Source: Cynocephalus volans (Eukaryota > Chordata > Mammalia > Dermoptera > Cynocephalidae). From it: a DNA stretch of 64,000 bases. The stretch spans positions 104,223,835 through 104,287,834 of the forward strand of contig NC_084469.1 of the NCBI RefSeq assembly GCF_027409185.1, read 5' to 3'. A program made the translations under genes and the position numbers. Under the pieces are notes generated by a model, which was given only the letters and a program-made list of their open reading frames with translations, searched no databases and was not told where the DNA came from. Shown one piece after another: positions 1-12,344 of this stretch. Every line of letters begins with the position of its first letter. Position 1 is the stretch's first letter.

Positions 1-59
1 TCTGTGTATGTTCTTTAAAATTTGGAATGTTTTTATTTTATTTTTCTGCCTAGTTTACC

Positions 60-475
60 TGGTAGCATCTCCACTTACCATGCTGAATGAGTGTTGAGAA
101 CAAACATGTTTATCCTGTGTCTGTTTTTAGAGATAAAGCATCCAGTTTTTCACTATCAAATATGATGTTAGCTGTGGGTTTTTCATAGATGCCTTAGAGC
201 AGGTAAGGAAGTTGTCTTCTATTCCTAGTTTATTGAGTGTTTTCTTCATGAACAGGTGTTGACCTTTGATAAATTCTTTTTCTGCATCTATTGAGATGAT
301 CCTAGGGTTTTTCACATTTATTCTTTTAATATGGCATATTGATTTTCAGATATAAAACCAATATTGGTTTCCTGGGTTAAATCACACTTAATTGTGCTGT
401 ATAGGTCTTTTTGTATATTGCAGGATTCCGTTTGCTAGTATGCTGTGGCGGCTTTTTGCATCTATATTCAGAGGA
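60..475 (-). mobile_element. L1 ORF2 fragment, antisense
   Basis: On the minus strand this reads as the reverse-transcriptase part of an old L1 ORF2. The 62-residue open piece at 127-315 contains the RT-like phrase IISIDAEKEF, followed by a phrase resembling LGIEDNFL. Many stops and short frames show it is dead. It ends where the AT-rich stretch begins. Confidence 0.75.
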
Positions 476-655
476 TATCTGTGTTCTGTAATATAGTATA
501 GTATACAGTATAGCATCATGTAGTACAATATATAGTATGTCTGTGTGTATGTAAATAGTATATACTACGTATTAATTAGTATATATTAACAACTAGTATA
601 TATCATGTATAACTAGTATTATGGTATAGAATATAGTATAGTATTATAGTATTAT
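476..655. repeat. AT-rich TATAGTA-type low-complexity repeat
   Basis: Irregular repeats of tatagtat and related words fill this stretch. It has no coding potential and separates an L1 fragment from an LTR-like segment. Confidence 0.7.
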
Positions 656-659
656 GGTC

Positions 660-935
660 TTATCAGTCTGTACTGTAATGGGTTTGTTTACTGCTGGCCC
701 ACATAATTATTCATACAAGTCAATCACATCCTCCCATGGGCCAAGGGGGACCACACTGTCTTGATACCATAAAGCCTACCCTGCACACCTGAGTTTATTT
801 TCTCTTCTCTCTAGTGCAACCCCTGTATTGGCCTGCATGACTTATGGTCCCCTCCTCGTCCAGGCTGTATGTGTCACTAATAAACTGCATCAATCCCATT
901 TTCCAGTGATGGGTGTCATGTGTTTGAGTTTCACA
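660..935 (+). mobile_element. LTR-like segment
   Basis: A pyrimidine-rich stretch is followed by an AATAAA signal near 881 and a short downstream region. This is the usual plan of an LTR 3' half. I could not name the family. Its orientation is opposite to the ERV pol relic that follows, so it may be a separate insertion. Confidence 0.35.
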
Positions 936-3540
936 AGATGCCTAGGTTGCTAATCCCTCACTCACCAATGGGGTAAATGGGAGGCTATTGAAAAGATTCA
1001 CAAACAGGATGGACCAGCCATAACTGAGGAATCTACTCAGCTTTATCTAACTCATTTTGGCTAACTAACTTGTTCCATGATACAGGGAAGTCCACCTGGG
1101 GTGGAACCACCAATTGCTGGTGGGCTTGTGCTTTGGTCTGTACAGGACTGTGGTCTTTATCAGGTGTAACTGTCTCTTTCCACCTTAAAACTCTCATCTT
1201 CTAGTCAAGAATTGTTCTTAATTGACTGCTCCAGCATGATGTATCATTGGGTGCAGCATCCAGTGTGCAGGTTGTCTCTGAGGTACCTGTCTTAAAGGCA
1301 GTGATAACACAGCCCCTTACCTTATCAGCACTTCAGTCTTGATTACCAAGTGTCAGACTAGAGCTCTTTGGTTACTGCATGTAGCATGGTCATTACCACT
1401 GGATGCTATATGGACAGTGTGATTTTACACCCCTGGGACATGGTCATGGATGGCCTTTTGTGATGTTTAAAGAAAGGAAGGAGACCCCCACTCTGGGGAA
1501 AATTAAGCATAGCACTCCAGTTGCCAAATGTGAATTGCTGTTTAGACACAGGCAGTGGCCTTCCCTGTTTCCTGTGCTGCTGCATCCCTTGCTCTGTCAA
1601 ATGCACTTTCCTGACACCCCAGGGTATTGAGGTACATATCCGTGGTGCCTTGTGGTCCATGTACTGAAAAGAGGAAAGAGCATTTGGTATTAGCCTCTCT
1701 CAAAGCATGGGAAGAGGTAACAACTGTTCTCCCAATGCAAAACTCCTGAGCAATATACCTAGGATTCCCTTAGTACTCCTGCTTATCAGCATGCCAAAGG
1801 GCTAATACTGCAATCACAAGGTTTGACGGTCCCCACCCAGGATTAGACAAAATGACCTTACTGGATGTCTGTATGTGTCTACTCTGGTCAGAGCATCGTG
1901 AATAGCCCCTACAGAGATTGTCAACTGCCCATAAAATCTACTTGCCATCACCTGTAGGGATTTTTTCCTAAGCCTGGGAATTATTTCCATTATATTTCCA
2001 GTGGTGTGTTTTTCCATATAAGGTGCATTAACCAAGTCACTAAGTTAGCCACGACAGAGGAGGAGGGAAATTCCTTGCATTCTGCCTAGGCTTTTAGGGC
2101 AGAGGCCTCTCAGTGGTTTTATATTTCATGGGCCCACTGCACTGAGGTTAATAGCATCAGGTGTCTGATGTCGGTATGTGTCTCAGAAACAAGCCAGTTT
2201 ACTGGCCAGAACGTTGAAATGAGCATCTGCAGTTTGAGGTATAGTATGTGCAGAGACATATATGACTTTGGTTTGTATTTGGGTAATCGTGAGTTAAGAT
2301 ATCCCCCCAGTTCTTTATCCCAAAGTAGGTGTCCTTGATTAAGGAGTTGTTATTGGTGGGATCAGACAGCTGACTATTGCAGTGGCCAAAGAATCTGTAA
2401 AAATGTGCAGATGAGCTTGGCTGTTGGCCAGGGCATCCTGTAGTGCTATAATGATTGCTTGGAGTTTGACTAATCATGCTGACATTTTGGGTTCCATCTT
2501 TGATCAGAGGTGGCCTTTTTAGGGACAGAAATCAGGACCTCTCCAATGGGCTTGATCATGTATGCTGGTAAGTGTATGAACTTCCTTTCCTGGTCATTCA
2601 GGTGATCCCAAGAGACTCCCCAAGTGGCCAACAGGTCTAGAAGGGAGTCACCACCTTCTCAAGTGGCCAATGTGGGTCTAAAAAGGAGTCACCACCTTCT
2701 CTAAAGCCACTTCATCAACCTGAGGACAAGTGAGACACTTTTTTAAGTAGGATATACCAGACAGCCCAGTTTTGGCTCTATCCTGTAAGTACAATGATCT
2801 TTCAATGAGGAGATCTCTCTGGAGAAGCTCATTTTAGGGTTGCTGCCTCCATGCCCCAGTCTGCAGAGGGTCATCAGCTCAGAGAACATGATAGCCTCCA
2901 TCTCCAGAAGTACCCTGTCTTGGGCCAGCATTAGCTACTCTCTCACCAGGGCAAAGAAGGTATTTTCTTGCAGCAGTAGCCCCTGAGCATTTTATGGCCA
3001 TCTTGGGTGATTTAAAGACTCATGAAGGCACAAGAAGACTACTGAAAACTCTGTGGCAAAGGAATCTGGGGAGGGTGACATTAATGGAATGCCTATTATC
3101 TGGGCAGGTTCTAGATCCATTTGTTGCCCATTCAGAGTGGGTCAATTTGTGAGTAATGACAAACAGGTTTACATAAAATTTGTAAATCTGCAAATGAGTT
3201 ATGTCTTGCTCCTGAAACCCAAATGGACCCATTAAATGTTCCGCTTACTTTAACATAGTCAATGCCATGGATGGTTCCTAGGCTGACCATTAAAATAATA
3301 TCCAGAAATTTTACTGAAGTGTTGGGGCCTTGAATCTTATGGGGCACAATGTTTCAACCCCAAATAGTTCTGTGACAGGTACTTATATCCCGTATGCGTG
3401 TATCCTCTGACTGTCTTTGCAGGAGAATGTCATCGATATAATTCTTTACCTGGCTTCCTAAAGAAAGCTGGATACCGTTAATATCTTGCTTGTAATGATT
3501 AAGTGGGAAGGCAGGGCTGTTAAGATACTATAGGCCAGGT
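936..3540 (-). mobile_element. Decayed endogenous retrovirus internal region, antisense
   Basis: No long frame remains, but broken minus-strand translation shows pol-like pieces. Possible reverse-transcriptase residues lie near 3.3-3.5 kb and an RNase H-like segment at 2.2-2.5 kb, the correct order for a minus-strand provirus. The rest is inferred to be the same element because it is continuous and non-repetitive. A direct repeat of about 40 bp (gagtcaccaccttctc twice) lies at 2622-2700. The family is not determined. Confidence 0.4.
2207..2490 (-). pseudogene. ERV pol RNase H-like relic
   Basis: Minus-strand reading, shifting between frames, gives an RNase H-like sequence with the motif IFTDSLA and, further on, a stretch ending in an AHT...ADAHFN-like motif typical of retroviral RNase H ends. 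Frameshifts and stops interrupt it, so no functional enzyme is encoded. This is the best protein-level evidence that the surrounding region is an old provirus. Confidence 0.45.
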
Positions 3541-3984
3541 GCTGGGGGGTAAGGGCAAATGAAGTTGTATTGCATTGTATTGCATTTTCTTATAAATTAA
3601 AAATATTTGCCTGTAACTTCTGAAAGTCTTCTTGCTTTGTCTTTCACATTTTAATCAACAGTAAATTGATTATTGTCTGTGGCACAAATGGGAATACAAT
3701 GCATTTTCTGCATTCAAATTACAATTTGTCCCTTACCATATGTTAAAATGTATGTCAGTTCTGCCACTACTCCCGAGCCTGCCTAATCAAATTTTTATAT
3801 ACACAAGGTCAGTTTGACATTTTTCTTTCCCATTGGTATCTTTTTAAAAATTTCTCTGCTCATACTATACTGTCTGAGTAACTATTGTTTAAATTTTGGG
3901 GGATGTGTTAGGCAAGCCCTCATCTTGTTCTTCAGAAAACATTGGCTCTTTTTAGACATTCATTATTCCTATAACTTGGTGAAT
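3541..3984. other. Unassigned AT-rich intergenic DNA
   Basis: No gene, RNA or repeat could be recognised here. Short open frames are no longer than expected by chance. Confidence 0.5.
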
Positions 3985-4905
3985 AAGATTATCACCACAC
4001 CACTATTAGAATGGTAAATCCAAAACACTGACAGCAGCAAATGCTGCATGGATGTGGAACCAAGGAGCACTCACTGGTGGGAATGCAGATTGCTACAGCC
4101 ATTTTGGAAGACACTTCTCTGTTTATTATAAAACTAAACATACTCTTACAATATGATCCAGGAATCAGGCTTCAACTTAATAAATGAAAAAGTTACCTCC
4201 ACGCAAAACCTGCACATAAATGTCCAGAGTGTATAAAGAAATCATAAGAAACCAAATAAATAGATGAACTAAAAGTAAGAAAATGACTAAAACCTGTTTC
4301 ATGAAAAGTGATCAAATTACAGGATGATCCCATGTCACACACACTAATTAGGCAAAAGTTAGTAAATTACATAATTTCAGTGTGGCCATTGATGTGGGAT
4401 AAACAAACACATGCACAAATGCTGTGAGAGTCAGTTCCTACATCCTCCATTGCAATTTCCTGGTGATTTTGAAATTGCCAAGAATCTACAACCCAGCACA
4501 TTTTCTCCAGTGTGTAGAGACTTTATTACACATAGGCACTTGGATGAGTGTGATGAGAGCTGCACTGTCCACAAGAGCAAAAACTAAAATTGAAACAATC
4601 CAAATCCTATAATAACTGGAATGGATGAGCAAATTTTTGAACAGCCCAAGCATCAGACAACAGGATGTGTGAAACAACATGGGGGGAAAAACAAAGACAC
4701 CAGTCCATTTATCCCCTTTCATAGAAAGTTAAGCAAAATTAAGCAAAACACTCGAAGTTAAAGCATAGTTAATAAAACTATAACCAATATCCATGAAATT
4801 CCAGATTGTGGTCACCTGTGGAGACAGGAGGGAAATTAGGAACTGCCCAAGGTCTTATTCATCACTGTAAGTGCTCATTCTATAAGTTTTTTTCAATAAT
4901 TATTA
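3985..4905 (+). mobile_element. Old L1 3' end
   Basis: The text resembles the end of L1 ORF2 and its flank: a pair-wise pattern of 'actggtgggaatgcag' near 4073, then the region coding for the last ORF2 residues near 4480-4700. About 280 bases around 4200-4480 do not fit and may be an insertion. It is degenerate. Confidence 0.55.
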
Positions 4906-5240
4906 TTTATACAGAAAAAATTTTGTGCATTCTTTTCTAGGTATGATATAGTTTAATACAAAAATATAAAAAATTATTTAAGCATGAAAATTTGTAATTT
5001 TCAATATTTTAACATGTTTTCTAAACACCTAGCCAATTTTTGTTTCACAGTCTTAGTTCAATAGGTAATTTCAAGTCTTTTATAATAGGTCGATTGATAT
5101 TACCCTTGATTCATTTCAGTAAGATATGAGTTGCAAAAGATTGAGGACAACCTCAGTGTCTATTTAGAACTGCTTACATAAACTCATCATCCTACGTGGC
5201 TTTATAAAAATCAGGGAAGTCATCCATTGATATGAAAAAT
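4906..5240. other. Unassigned AT-rich DNA
   Basis: Nothing recognisable was seen in this stretch before the SINE. Confidence 0.5.
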
Positions 5241-5254
5241 ATTACTGGATTTAT

Positions 5255-5423
5255 TTATTTATTTATTTATTTTTGACTGGTAAGGGGATCGCAACCCTCG
5301 GCTTGGTGTCATCTGCACCACGCTCAGCCAGTGAGCGAACCAGCCATCCCCATATAGGATCCGAACCCACGGCCTCGGCGCTACCAGTGCCACACTCTCC
5401 CGAGTGAGCCACGGGGCCAGCCC
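5255..5423 (-). mobile_element. tRNA-Ile-type SINE, dimeric form
   Basis: Read on the minus strand, it starts with ggctggccccgtggctcac, has a tRNA-like B box (ggttcggatcc), then a second tRNA-like half and an A-rich tail. Flanking copies of ttactggatttatt form the target-site duplication, at about 5242 and 5424. Confidence 0.85.
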
Positions 5424-5438
5424 TTACTGGATTTATTC

Positions 5439-5890
5439 TTAAATGAACAATGCAAAGTGTGTCACTGTTTAAACCATGTTATCTTTGTATATCAAAAGGA
5501 AGAAAAACACATAGTTTATTAAATTTTATTTTTACATAAACAGAAAAAACAAGAAACTAATTGTGGGAGCTTGAGGCAAATAGATATCAATGCCAGAAGA
5601 TAATGCAGGCTAATAGCGAGTCTTCAGGCAGACTTCTAAGTCTCAGGTTGAGGTTTTGAAACTTGACATTTACTGTAAGTAATTCATGATTAAAATATTT
5701 GTATTAAACATTTTATTTTTACTAGCTTGCAAATCAATAAGTATTTTTTATGTGAAGCAATTTCTGTGTTTGTCAATCCTCTAAACAATAATTTTCATAA
5801 AATGTTCAACATGTTTTTACAAAGAATTTTCTCTATTTTGCATATAAAATGACATGATATTCCAGGTTGTACTCCATCATATATCAAACT
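5439..5890. other. Unassigned AT-rich DNA
   Basis: No gene or repeat was recognised. Confidence 0.5.
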
Positions 5891-5904
5891 GCAGAGCATT
5901 TTCT

Positions 5905-6044
5905 TTTTTTTTTTTTGTCTTTTTCGTGACCGGCACTCAGCCAGTGAATGCACCGGCCATTCCTATATAGGATCCGAACCCGCAGCGGGAGCGTCGCCGC
6001 GCTGCTAGCGCAGCACGCTACCGAGTGCGCCACGGGCTCGGCCC
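5905..6044 (-). mobile_element. tRNA-type SINE, GC-rich-insert form
   Basis: This form carries a GC-rich insert (gcgacgctcccgctgcggg) before the B box and ends in gccggtcacgaaaaa. Near-identical direct repeats, ctgcagagcattttct and ctgcagatcattttct, flank it as a target-site duplication. Confidence 0.85.
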
Positions 6045-6060
6045 TGCAGATCATTTTCTG

Positions 6061-7741
6061 ATGTGGGCAGAATATTAGATGCATTAGGGTGGCATGACAA
6101 TGAGAGAAGCTCTGCTGACAAAGTCCCCTTTGAATCTGGTGAAAATTATTTTAAAACAACCTCTGGAAATGGTTCTAAAGGCAAAAGTCAAATGAGCATC
6201 TATTCCAGAAAATCTATAAAAATGTTTGAGAAAGGGAGAGTCTGTGGTATCCGTACCCTGACTGCTCCTCCACTCCCGCTCCGCAGCTCAGCAAGGTGAA
6301 CCCCCACTTCAGATGGTGCAGACAAGAATACAAGGTTCTGTGTTCTCCCAGCTTTTAGTTGAGAGCCTTTTTCTAGGAAGAGCAGGACTTCAACATTTTT
6401 TTATCCTTTCCCAGCTACTTTACTGAGGTAAAGTCCCACGCTGGTGCACTTAAAAAGTGGTGGCCCTCTTCTTGCATCCACACCCTACTCGTGGAACAAA
6501 GTCTCTTCTATGTGCATGGCATGCTGAGAATACTGGGGTCACTCATCACCCTTGGCATGTCTGTTAGGTGGTGGTTTTATGCCTGGTGACACAAGCTGAG
6601 AGAACATCAATCTGCTACATCTCCTTCCACTGAGCACTCAGTTATTAGTGTCACTCAGAAGCTTACCACTGTCCCCACCCAGCTCCAGAGCCCTGGCACA
6701 GAAATTTTGCCTGGGAGTGGAGAAGCATGTCCTAAAACAAACAGAGCCTAATCACTTTTCAAAGGAATTAACTGCAACTGCAACAGATCATGAGAAGTTT
6801 GAGCCCATGGGCACTCCACTCAACACAGTGGAAATAGAGGTGAAGAGTCATTGAGAGGAGATCTGTGGGTTTAATGAAGATACAGAGTAGACTACAGGCC
6901 AACTAGTTAGCAGCAGGAAACCAGGGGAAAACTGCTAAGAGAAGCCCATTAGGGAATGAATATCAAACACGGACCTGTGAGAGTATTCCTTCAAAGGAAC
7001 CATTGATTGGGTCAGTACAGAGCAGTTTATGCCCTGGGACACTGTTGAAAAGAAGAGTCATCAGCCAGCTATTATTACAGTTTAACAGCTGGGCATAGTC
7101 CAAGAAAAAGAGGAAGACATTTCTACCAATACTTCTGTCATTCCAGCATCACTGTGGGCATAAACAAAGATGTGTCAGCCCCCTGCCCCTGAAGAGTGAC
7201 ATCGCAGAGGCTTAAAACCGTGGGGAAGTAATAGACTTCACCAAAACAATCTAGTCACTAAAAATAGCAAGGAAATAACAATAACAAGGCCTGGGGAAAT
7301 GGGGGAATACACAGAAAGGGTGGAATGTGTTGGCTAAAATGTTTAGTTTGCAACAAAAATTAAGAGACATGGAAGAAAACAGGAAACTATGAACCAGACT
7401 GGGCAAAGAAAGGAAAAAACAGAACTTAATGTCAGCAAAACAGACGTCAGATTAACAGAAAAATACTTCAAAGTACACATTATAAACATGTTCACAGAAT
7501 CAAAGGGAAACATGATTAAAGGAGTAAAGGAAATGGCCTCACACCTATTGGGAAGTCTACTATCATCAAAAAGCAGAATAGAACAGAAAATAACTGGTTG
7601 GCAAGAATGTGCAGAAATTGGGATTATCACACACTTGTTTAGAATATAAAATTGTGCAGCTGGTATGTAAAACAGTATGGCAGTTCCTCAAAAACCTGAA
7701 AATGGAATTACCTTGTGGTTCTTTAATTCCACTTCTGGGTA
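6061..7741 (+). mobile_element. Old L1 or HAL1-like 5' region and ORF1-like part
   Basis: The polypurine-rich plus strand from about 6.6 kb resembles the 5' part of old mammalian L1 or half-L1 elements. It runs to an ORF2-end-like segment at 7.65 kb where an LTR has inserted. The first 500 bases are less certain. No frame is intact. Confidence 0.45.
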
Positions 7742-8708
7742 TGAGATAGGAGGGAGGTAGTTTCCATGGGTGTGGGTTTCAAGACACCCTCCCAGGTCTC
7801 AGGCCTCTCCTCTAGGTCCTCCCCTAGAGGAGAGTTACTTCTGCTTGTTGGACCTATTTTTGGCACCAACACGGAAAACTCCGGGCTGATTTATGCAAAT
7901 CCAGTGCCTGGGCATGCTCAGTAGAAAGGGGTTATAGAACCCTAGTAGCCGAGCCTGCTCAGTAAAGTGGAATTTATCTTTGAATGACTTTCCACTGGAG
8001 GCAAGAAAGAGCACAGAATATTCTTGAATGTCTGGTGCATGTAACAGGATTTGACCAATGAATATGCCCTAAAAGGAGACCAACTGAGCATGTGCAAGAC
8101 TATGTTGCATAACTGAATATTCATTAGAGATCATGAATATGTATTAACAAAACTATAAAAGTGGATCCCAGCAGAAGGTGAGGCTGTTGCTCACCCACCT
8201 GAAGTCAGCCCACACTTCACCTGAAGTGTGTATTTCTTTTTGTATCAAACTTGTCTTTAGCGGGCTGTTGTTCACCCTGGGGCCAGCCTGCTCTGTCTGT
8301 AAATGTGTATTTCTTCCTCTTGTATTAAACTTACTGCGGTTGTTGCTTATTTTCCTGCAGCCAACCTGCACTTCGCTGGCTGAGGTGTGTATACTCTTTT
8401 GTATCAGACTTACTTTCAGCAAGTGGCAGCTCACTCTCTTGAGCCAGCCTGCACTCCATACTAAACATTAAGTGTGCATTTCTTACTTTTGTATTAAACT
8501 CCGTGTGGTCCCTGCTCAGTCTCTGGAGCTAGGCCACACTCTCTCTGTGAAATCTGCATCTTTTATTCATTACATTAAACTTGTTTTTGCTTTCTACTGT
8601 GTCTTTGCTCTTGACTTCTTTCCTGCGGCAGAGTCAAGAACCTGGTAAGAGGATGGGGTGGGTTGAGGCCTGCTATTGGGCCTCGCCAAACCCTCTCCTC
8701 TGGCACCA
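7742..8708 (+). mobile_element. ERV-type solo LTR (family A, copy 1)
   Basis: About 970 bp are related to the element at 53.0-53.7 kb in the same orientation. Shared blocks include ggtttcaagacac-like, cctatttttggcacc-like and the final gagtcaagaacc. It splits an old L1: L1 3' sequence stops at 7741 and resumes at 8709. No internal viral sequence adjoins, so it is a solo LTR. The family name is unknown. Confidence 0.6.
8222..8600 (+). repeat. Five tandem ~80-bp units inside the LTR
   Basis: The landmark (a/c)TTAAAC or its variant ends at 8250, 8329, 8409, 8499 and 8580, giving spacings of 79, 80, 90 and 81. Units 2, 4 and 5 contain ATTAAA, a known variant poly(A) signal. Units 1 and 3 have ATCAAA and ATCAGA. 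Each unit also has a gccagcctgc-like segment. Confidence 0.8.
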
Positions 8709-9313
8709 GGTATATGTTCAAAGGAATTAAAAGCAGGATATCAAAGAGCATACCCATTTTCACAGCATTTATTTTTCTCAATAACCAAAAGTGAAAGTGT
8801 CCATCAATCTATGAATGGATAAACAAAAAGTGAGATACACAGAAAATGGAATATTATTCAGCTTTAAAAAGGAAATTCTGATATATGCTACAACATGGGA
8901 AAACCTCGAGGACGTTATAAGTGAAATAAGACAAGTCAGCAGAGGACAAACTGTATGATTTCACTTATGTGAGGTACTTAGACTAGTCCAATTTAAAGAG
9001 ACAGAAAGTAGGGCCGGTCTGTGGCTCACTTGGGAGAGCGTGGTGCTGACAACACCAAGTCAAGGGTTAAGATCCCCTTACCAGTCATCTTAAAAAAAAA
9101 AAAAAAAAGTTAAAATAAAATAATAAATAAAGACACAGAAAGTGGAATGGTGGTTACCAAAGATGGGGGAGGGGCAATGTGGAGTTATTCTTTAATAGTT
9201 ATAGTCTGTTAGATTTGGAAGATGAAAACATTTTGAGATAAATGGTGGTAATTTTTACACAATATTGTGAATGTACTTAAAGCTACAGAAATGTACACTT
9301 AATATTAAGATGG
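8709..9313 (+). mobile_element. Old L1 3' end
   Basis: It continues the L1 interrupted by the LTR. Words such as ggaatattattcagc and the 3' UTR-like tail ending in gtacacttaatattaag match L1 3' ends. A SINE is inserted at 9012. Confidence 0.7.
9012..9118 (+). mobile_element. tRNA-Ile-type SINE, single form
   Basis: The head gggccggtctgtggctcac, the B-box-like gttaagatcccctta and a poly(A) tail are present. Flanking gacagaaagt and gacacagaaagt are the likely target-site duplication within the L1. Confidence 0.85.
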
Positions 9314-9680
9314 TGTATTAGTCTGTTGGGCTGACATAACCAAATATCATAAACTGGGTGTTTCAAGTAACAGAAATTCCTTTTCTCACAGTTCTGGAAG
9401 TTGGGAGTTTTAGGTGAAAGCTCTTTTCCTGGCTCGCACATGGCTGTCTTCTTCCTTTGTGCTCACAGAACTGTTCTTCGTGAATGCACAGGGAGAGAGA
9501 CAATGAGAAAGATCACACTCTCTTTTAAGCCATTAACCTATCAGATTAAAGCCCCACACTTATGACTTCATTTAACCTTAACTGCCTCGTAAAGACTCTA
9601 TCTTTCAAATACAGTCATATTGAGGATTGGGGCTTCAATATATGAATTTTGGGGGAACACAATTTTGTCTACACTATTCT
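9314..9680 (-). mobile_element. MaLR-type LTR, antisense
   Basis: It starts with gtattagtctgttgg and ends with gaattttgggggaacac, the typical ends of an antisense MLT1/MST LTR. No coding content. Confidence 0.7.
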
Positions 9681-10440
9681 GCCCCTGGACTCTCCAAATT
9701 CATGTTCTTCTCTAATGCAAAATAAATTTATTCCAAAGCAACAGCTCCCAAAGTTTTAACTCATTCCAGCACCAACTCTAAAGTGCAAAGTCCAAAGTCT
9801 CATCTAAATATAATCTAAATCAGGTATGGGTGAGAATTTAGGTATGATTCATCATGAAGCAAAATTCCTCTCTAGCAGTGAGTCTGAAAACCAGACAAGT
9901 TATGTGCTTCCAAAACACCATGCTTGGACAGGTATAGACAGACATTCCCATTCCAAAATGGAGAAACAGGAAAGAAGAAAGGGGTGATAGGTCCCAAGCA
10001 AGTGTGAAATGAAGGTAGGCAAATTCTATTATATGTGAAGACTCAAGAATAATCCTCTTTGGCTAAATGTGCTACATTTCAGGCCCATTGAGGTGGCAGT
10101 GTCACCCCAATGGCTCTGTGAGGTGATTGCTTTGGCATTGGGGACAGCTGCACTAGTTTGGCTCAGTGAAGTGCCACTCATGAAACACTTTATAGGGCCC
10201 TGCCGTGGGCTTTATGCAATAGTCCTGGCCATGCCACCTTCTGCACAGGCCCTGTCTACATGGCTCTGGTTGGCAGTGGTCTCATCCTTTGAAACAAAGA
10301 TGCCACCAATAACTCAACAAGTGAAGACAGCTAATTAAGATAACCAATAATATCAGTGAAATAATTGGACAGAGCTCTGGAACCCCACTGACATTTTCTG
10401 GGTCTCTCCCCCACACTGTGATATCTGGGTTCCAATGTTT
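9681..10440 (-). mobile_element. MaLR internal-like region, antisense
   Basis: It directly follows the LTR and contains cagtccaaagtctcatct-like text typical of antisense MaLR internal sequence. The 89-residue open frame at 10069 falls in this and is not a gene. Confidence 0.5.
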
Positions 10441-10494
10441 TTTCGAGGCTTCCTCGTCTAATTATAATATGTTGCCTGTGCTTTTCACTTAGCT

Positions 10495-10615
10495 TTTAAA
10501 AAAATTTTTAAAAATTATTTATTTATTTATTTGTGGCTAGCAGGTATGTGAATCCAAATCCTCGACCTTGGTGTTATAACATCACACTCTCATCAACTGA
10601 GTCACTTGGCTTTTT
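10495..10615 (-). mobile_element. tRNA-Ile-type SINE, old copy
   Basis: A TTTA-rich tail is followed on the minus strand by a tRNA-Ile-like body with ataacaccaaggtc-type text. It is strongly diverged. Confidence 0.65.
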
Positions 10616-10714
10616 AAATCCATATTTAATTTCAAATTCATGTAAATTACTTGTGGCATATCCAGTCAACATCAACCATCAGGAGTAAATTTTAATAAAG
10701 ACACTGTCTTAATT

Positions 10715-10812
10715 TTTATCTTTTGTTTTGGTGGCTGGCTAGTATAGGGATCTGAACTGTCTCCATTTTCGATGTTTGACTGTTAGATACATACCCATTT
10801 CCCCAGCTGGTT
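10715..10812 (-). mobile_element. tRNA-Ile-type SINE, degenerate
   Basis: The tail-side text ttttggtggctggctagtat matches the minus-strand tail of other copies. The middle is badly decayed. Confidence 0.5.
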
Positions 10813-10999
10813 CACAACATGTAACTCAGTTAAACTCAAATATGCCCCTTTTTGTACTAGCAGGTAGGACGGTCAAACCTTGAAACCCTCCAGCCTCAAC
10901 CACCAGACACAATGAAGGCCTGACCCACTCTCTCTACTCCACTCAAGCTACCCGAACCAGCTTACCCTTGTCCTCCCCTCTTTAGAAAGTCCCATTGAG

Positions 11000-11090
11000 A
11001 GGGCTGGCCAGTTAGCTTAGTTAATTAAGGTGTAGTGCTGGTAACACCAAGGTCAAGGGCTCAGATCCCTATACCAGCCTGCCGCCAAAA
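11000..11090 (+). mobile_element. tRNA-Ile-type SINE, single old form
   Basis: The body ggctggccagttagcttag with taacaccaaggtcaaggg is very close to a tRNA-Ile gene pattern. Target-site duplication aaagtcccattgag occurs on both sides (10986 and 11091). Confidence 0.85.
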
Positions 11091-12215
11091 AAAAGTCCCA
11101 TTGAGTAATAAAATTTTTTCTAAAAGAAAATGAAAATATATCTTATCAAAATTTCTGAGATCAGCAAAAGCAGTGCTTAGAGAGAAATGTATACTATTGA
11201 ATGCATATATTAGAAAAGAAGAAAAATATAAATCTATATTTTATAATATTCCACTTTAGGAAACTAGAGAATGAAGAGCAACATAAGTCTAAATCAGTCA
11301 GAAAAAAAAAAAATGAAAACAGCACAAATCAATGAAATTGAAAATAAGGAATCGATAGATGAAAATCAATGAAACAAAAGCTGTTTCTTTGAGAAGATCA
11401 ATAAAATTGATCTAGCCAGGCTAACCAAGAAATAAAGAGAGAAGGCACAAATTACTAATACCAAATATAAAAAAGAAGCCATCATATCTGATCTCACGGA
11501 TATTAAAACGATGATAAAATATTATAAACAATTCCAAACCACAAATTTGATAAACTAGATTAATCGGAACAATTCCTTGAAAAACACAATCTATCAAAAC
11601 ACAAAAGGAGAAACAGATCATCTGAATTGACCTATATCTATTAAAGAAATGTAATCAATAATTAATAATCTGCCAATAAAAGAAAGCACCAGTCCCATAG
11701 GTTTCCTTGGTGCATTTTACAAACCATTTAAGGAAGACATTTTATCAATTCTCTGCAATCTATTCCACAAAATAGAAGCAGAGGGAACACTTCCTAACAC
11801 ATTCTATAAAGACAACATTAGGCTAATACCAAAACCAGATAAAGATATTATAAGAAAAAAGAAATATGGGTTATTTCTCATGAACATAGATGCAAAAAAA
11901 TTCTCAACAATATATTAGCAAATTGCATCTAATAATGTATGAAAATAATTCTGTGCAATGACCAAGTGGAGTTTATTGCAGGTACACAAGGCTAGTTTCA
12001 CATTCAAAAATTAATTAATGTAGTCCTCTTATCAACAGGATAAAGAAAATCATATGATCATATCAATAGATGTAGAAAAAGCTTTTGACAAAATCCATCA
12101 CCCATTCCTAATAAAAAGTCTCAGCACACTAGGAATAAAGAAGTTGCTTGTCTTGATTATGAACATGAAAAAACCCTAGGTAGTGTCATAGTTAATGGTG
12201 AAAAGCTACATTCTA

Positions 12216-12326
12216 GGGCTGGCCAGTTAGCTCAGTTGGTTAGACTCTGCTGTTATAACACCAAGGTCAGGGTTCAGATCCCCATACCTGCCAGCCACCA
12301 AAAAAAAAAAAAAAGAAAAGAAAAAC
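12216..12326 (+). mobile_element. tRNA-Ile-type SINE, single old form
   Basis: Starts gggctggccagttagctcag and has ataacaccaaggtcagggtt and a poly(A) tail. It is inserted in the old L1. Confidence 0.85.
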
Positions 12327-12344
12327 TACATCCTTCCCCCTGCA

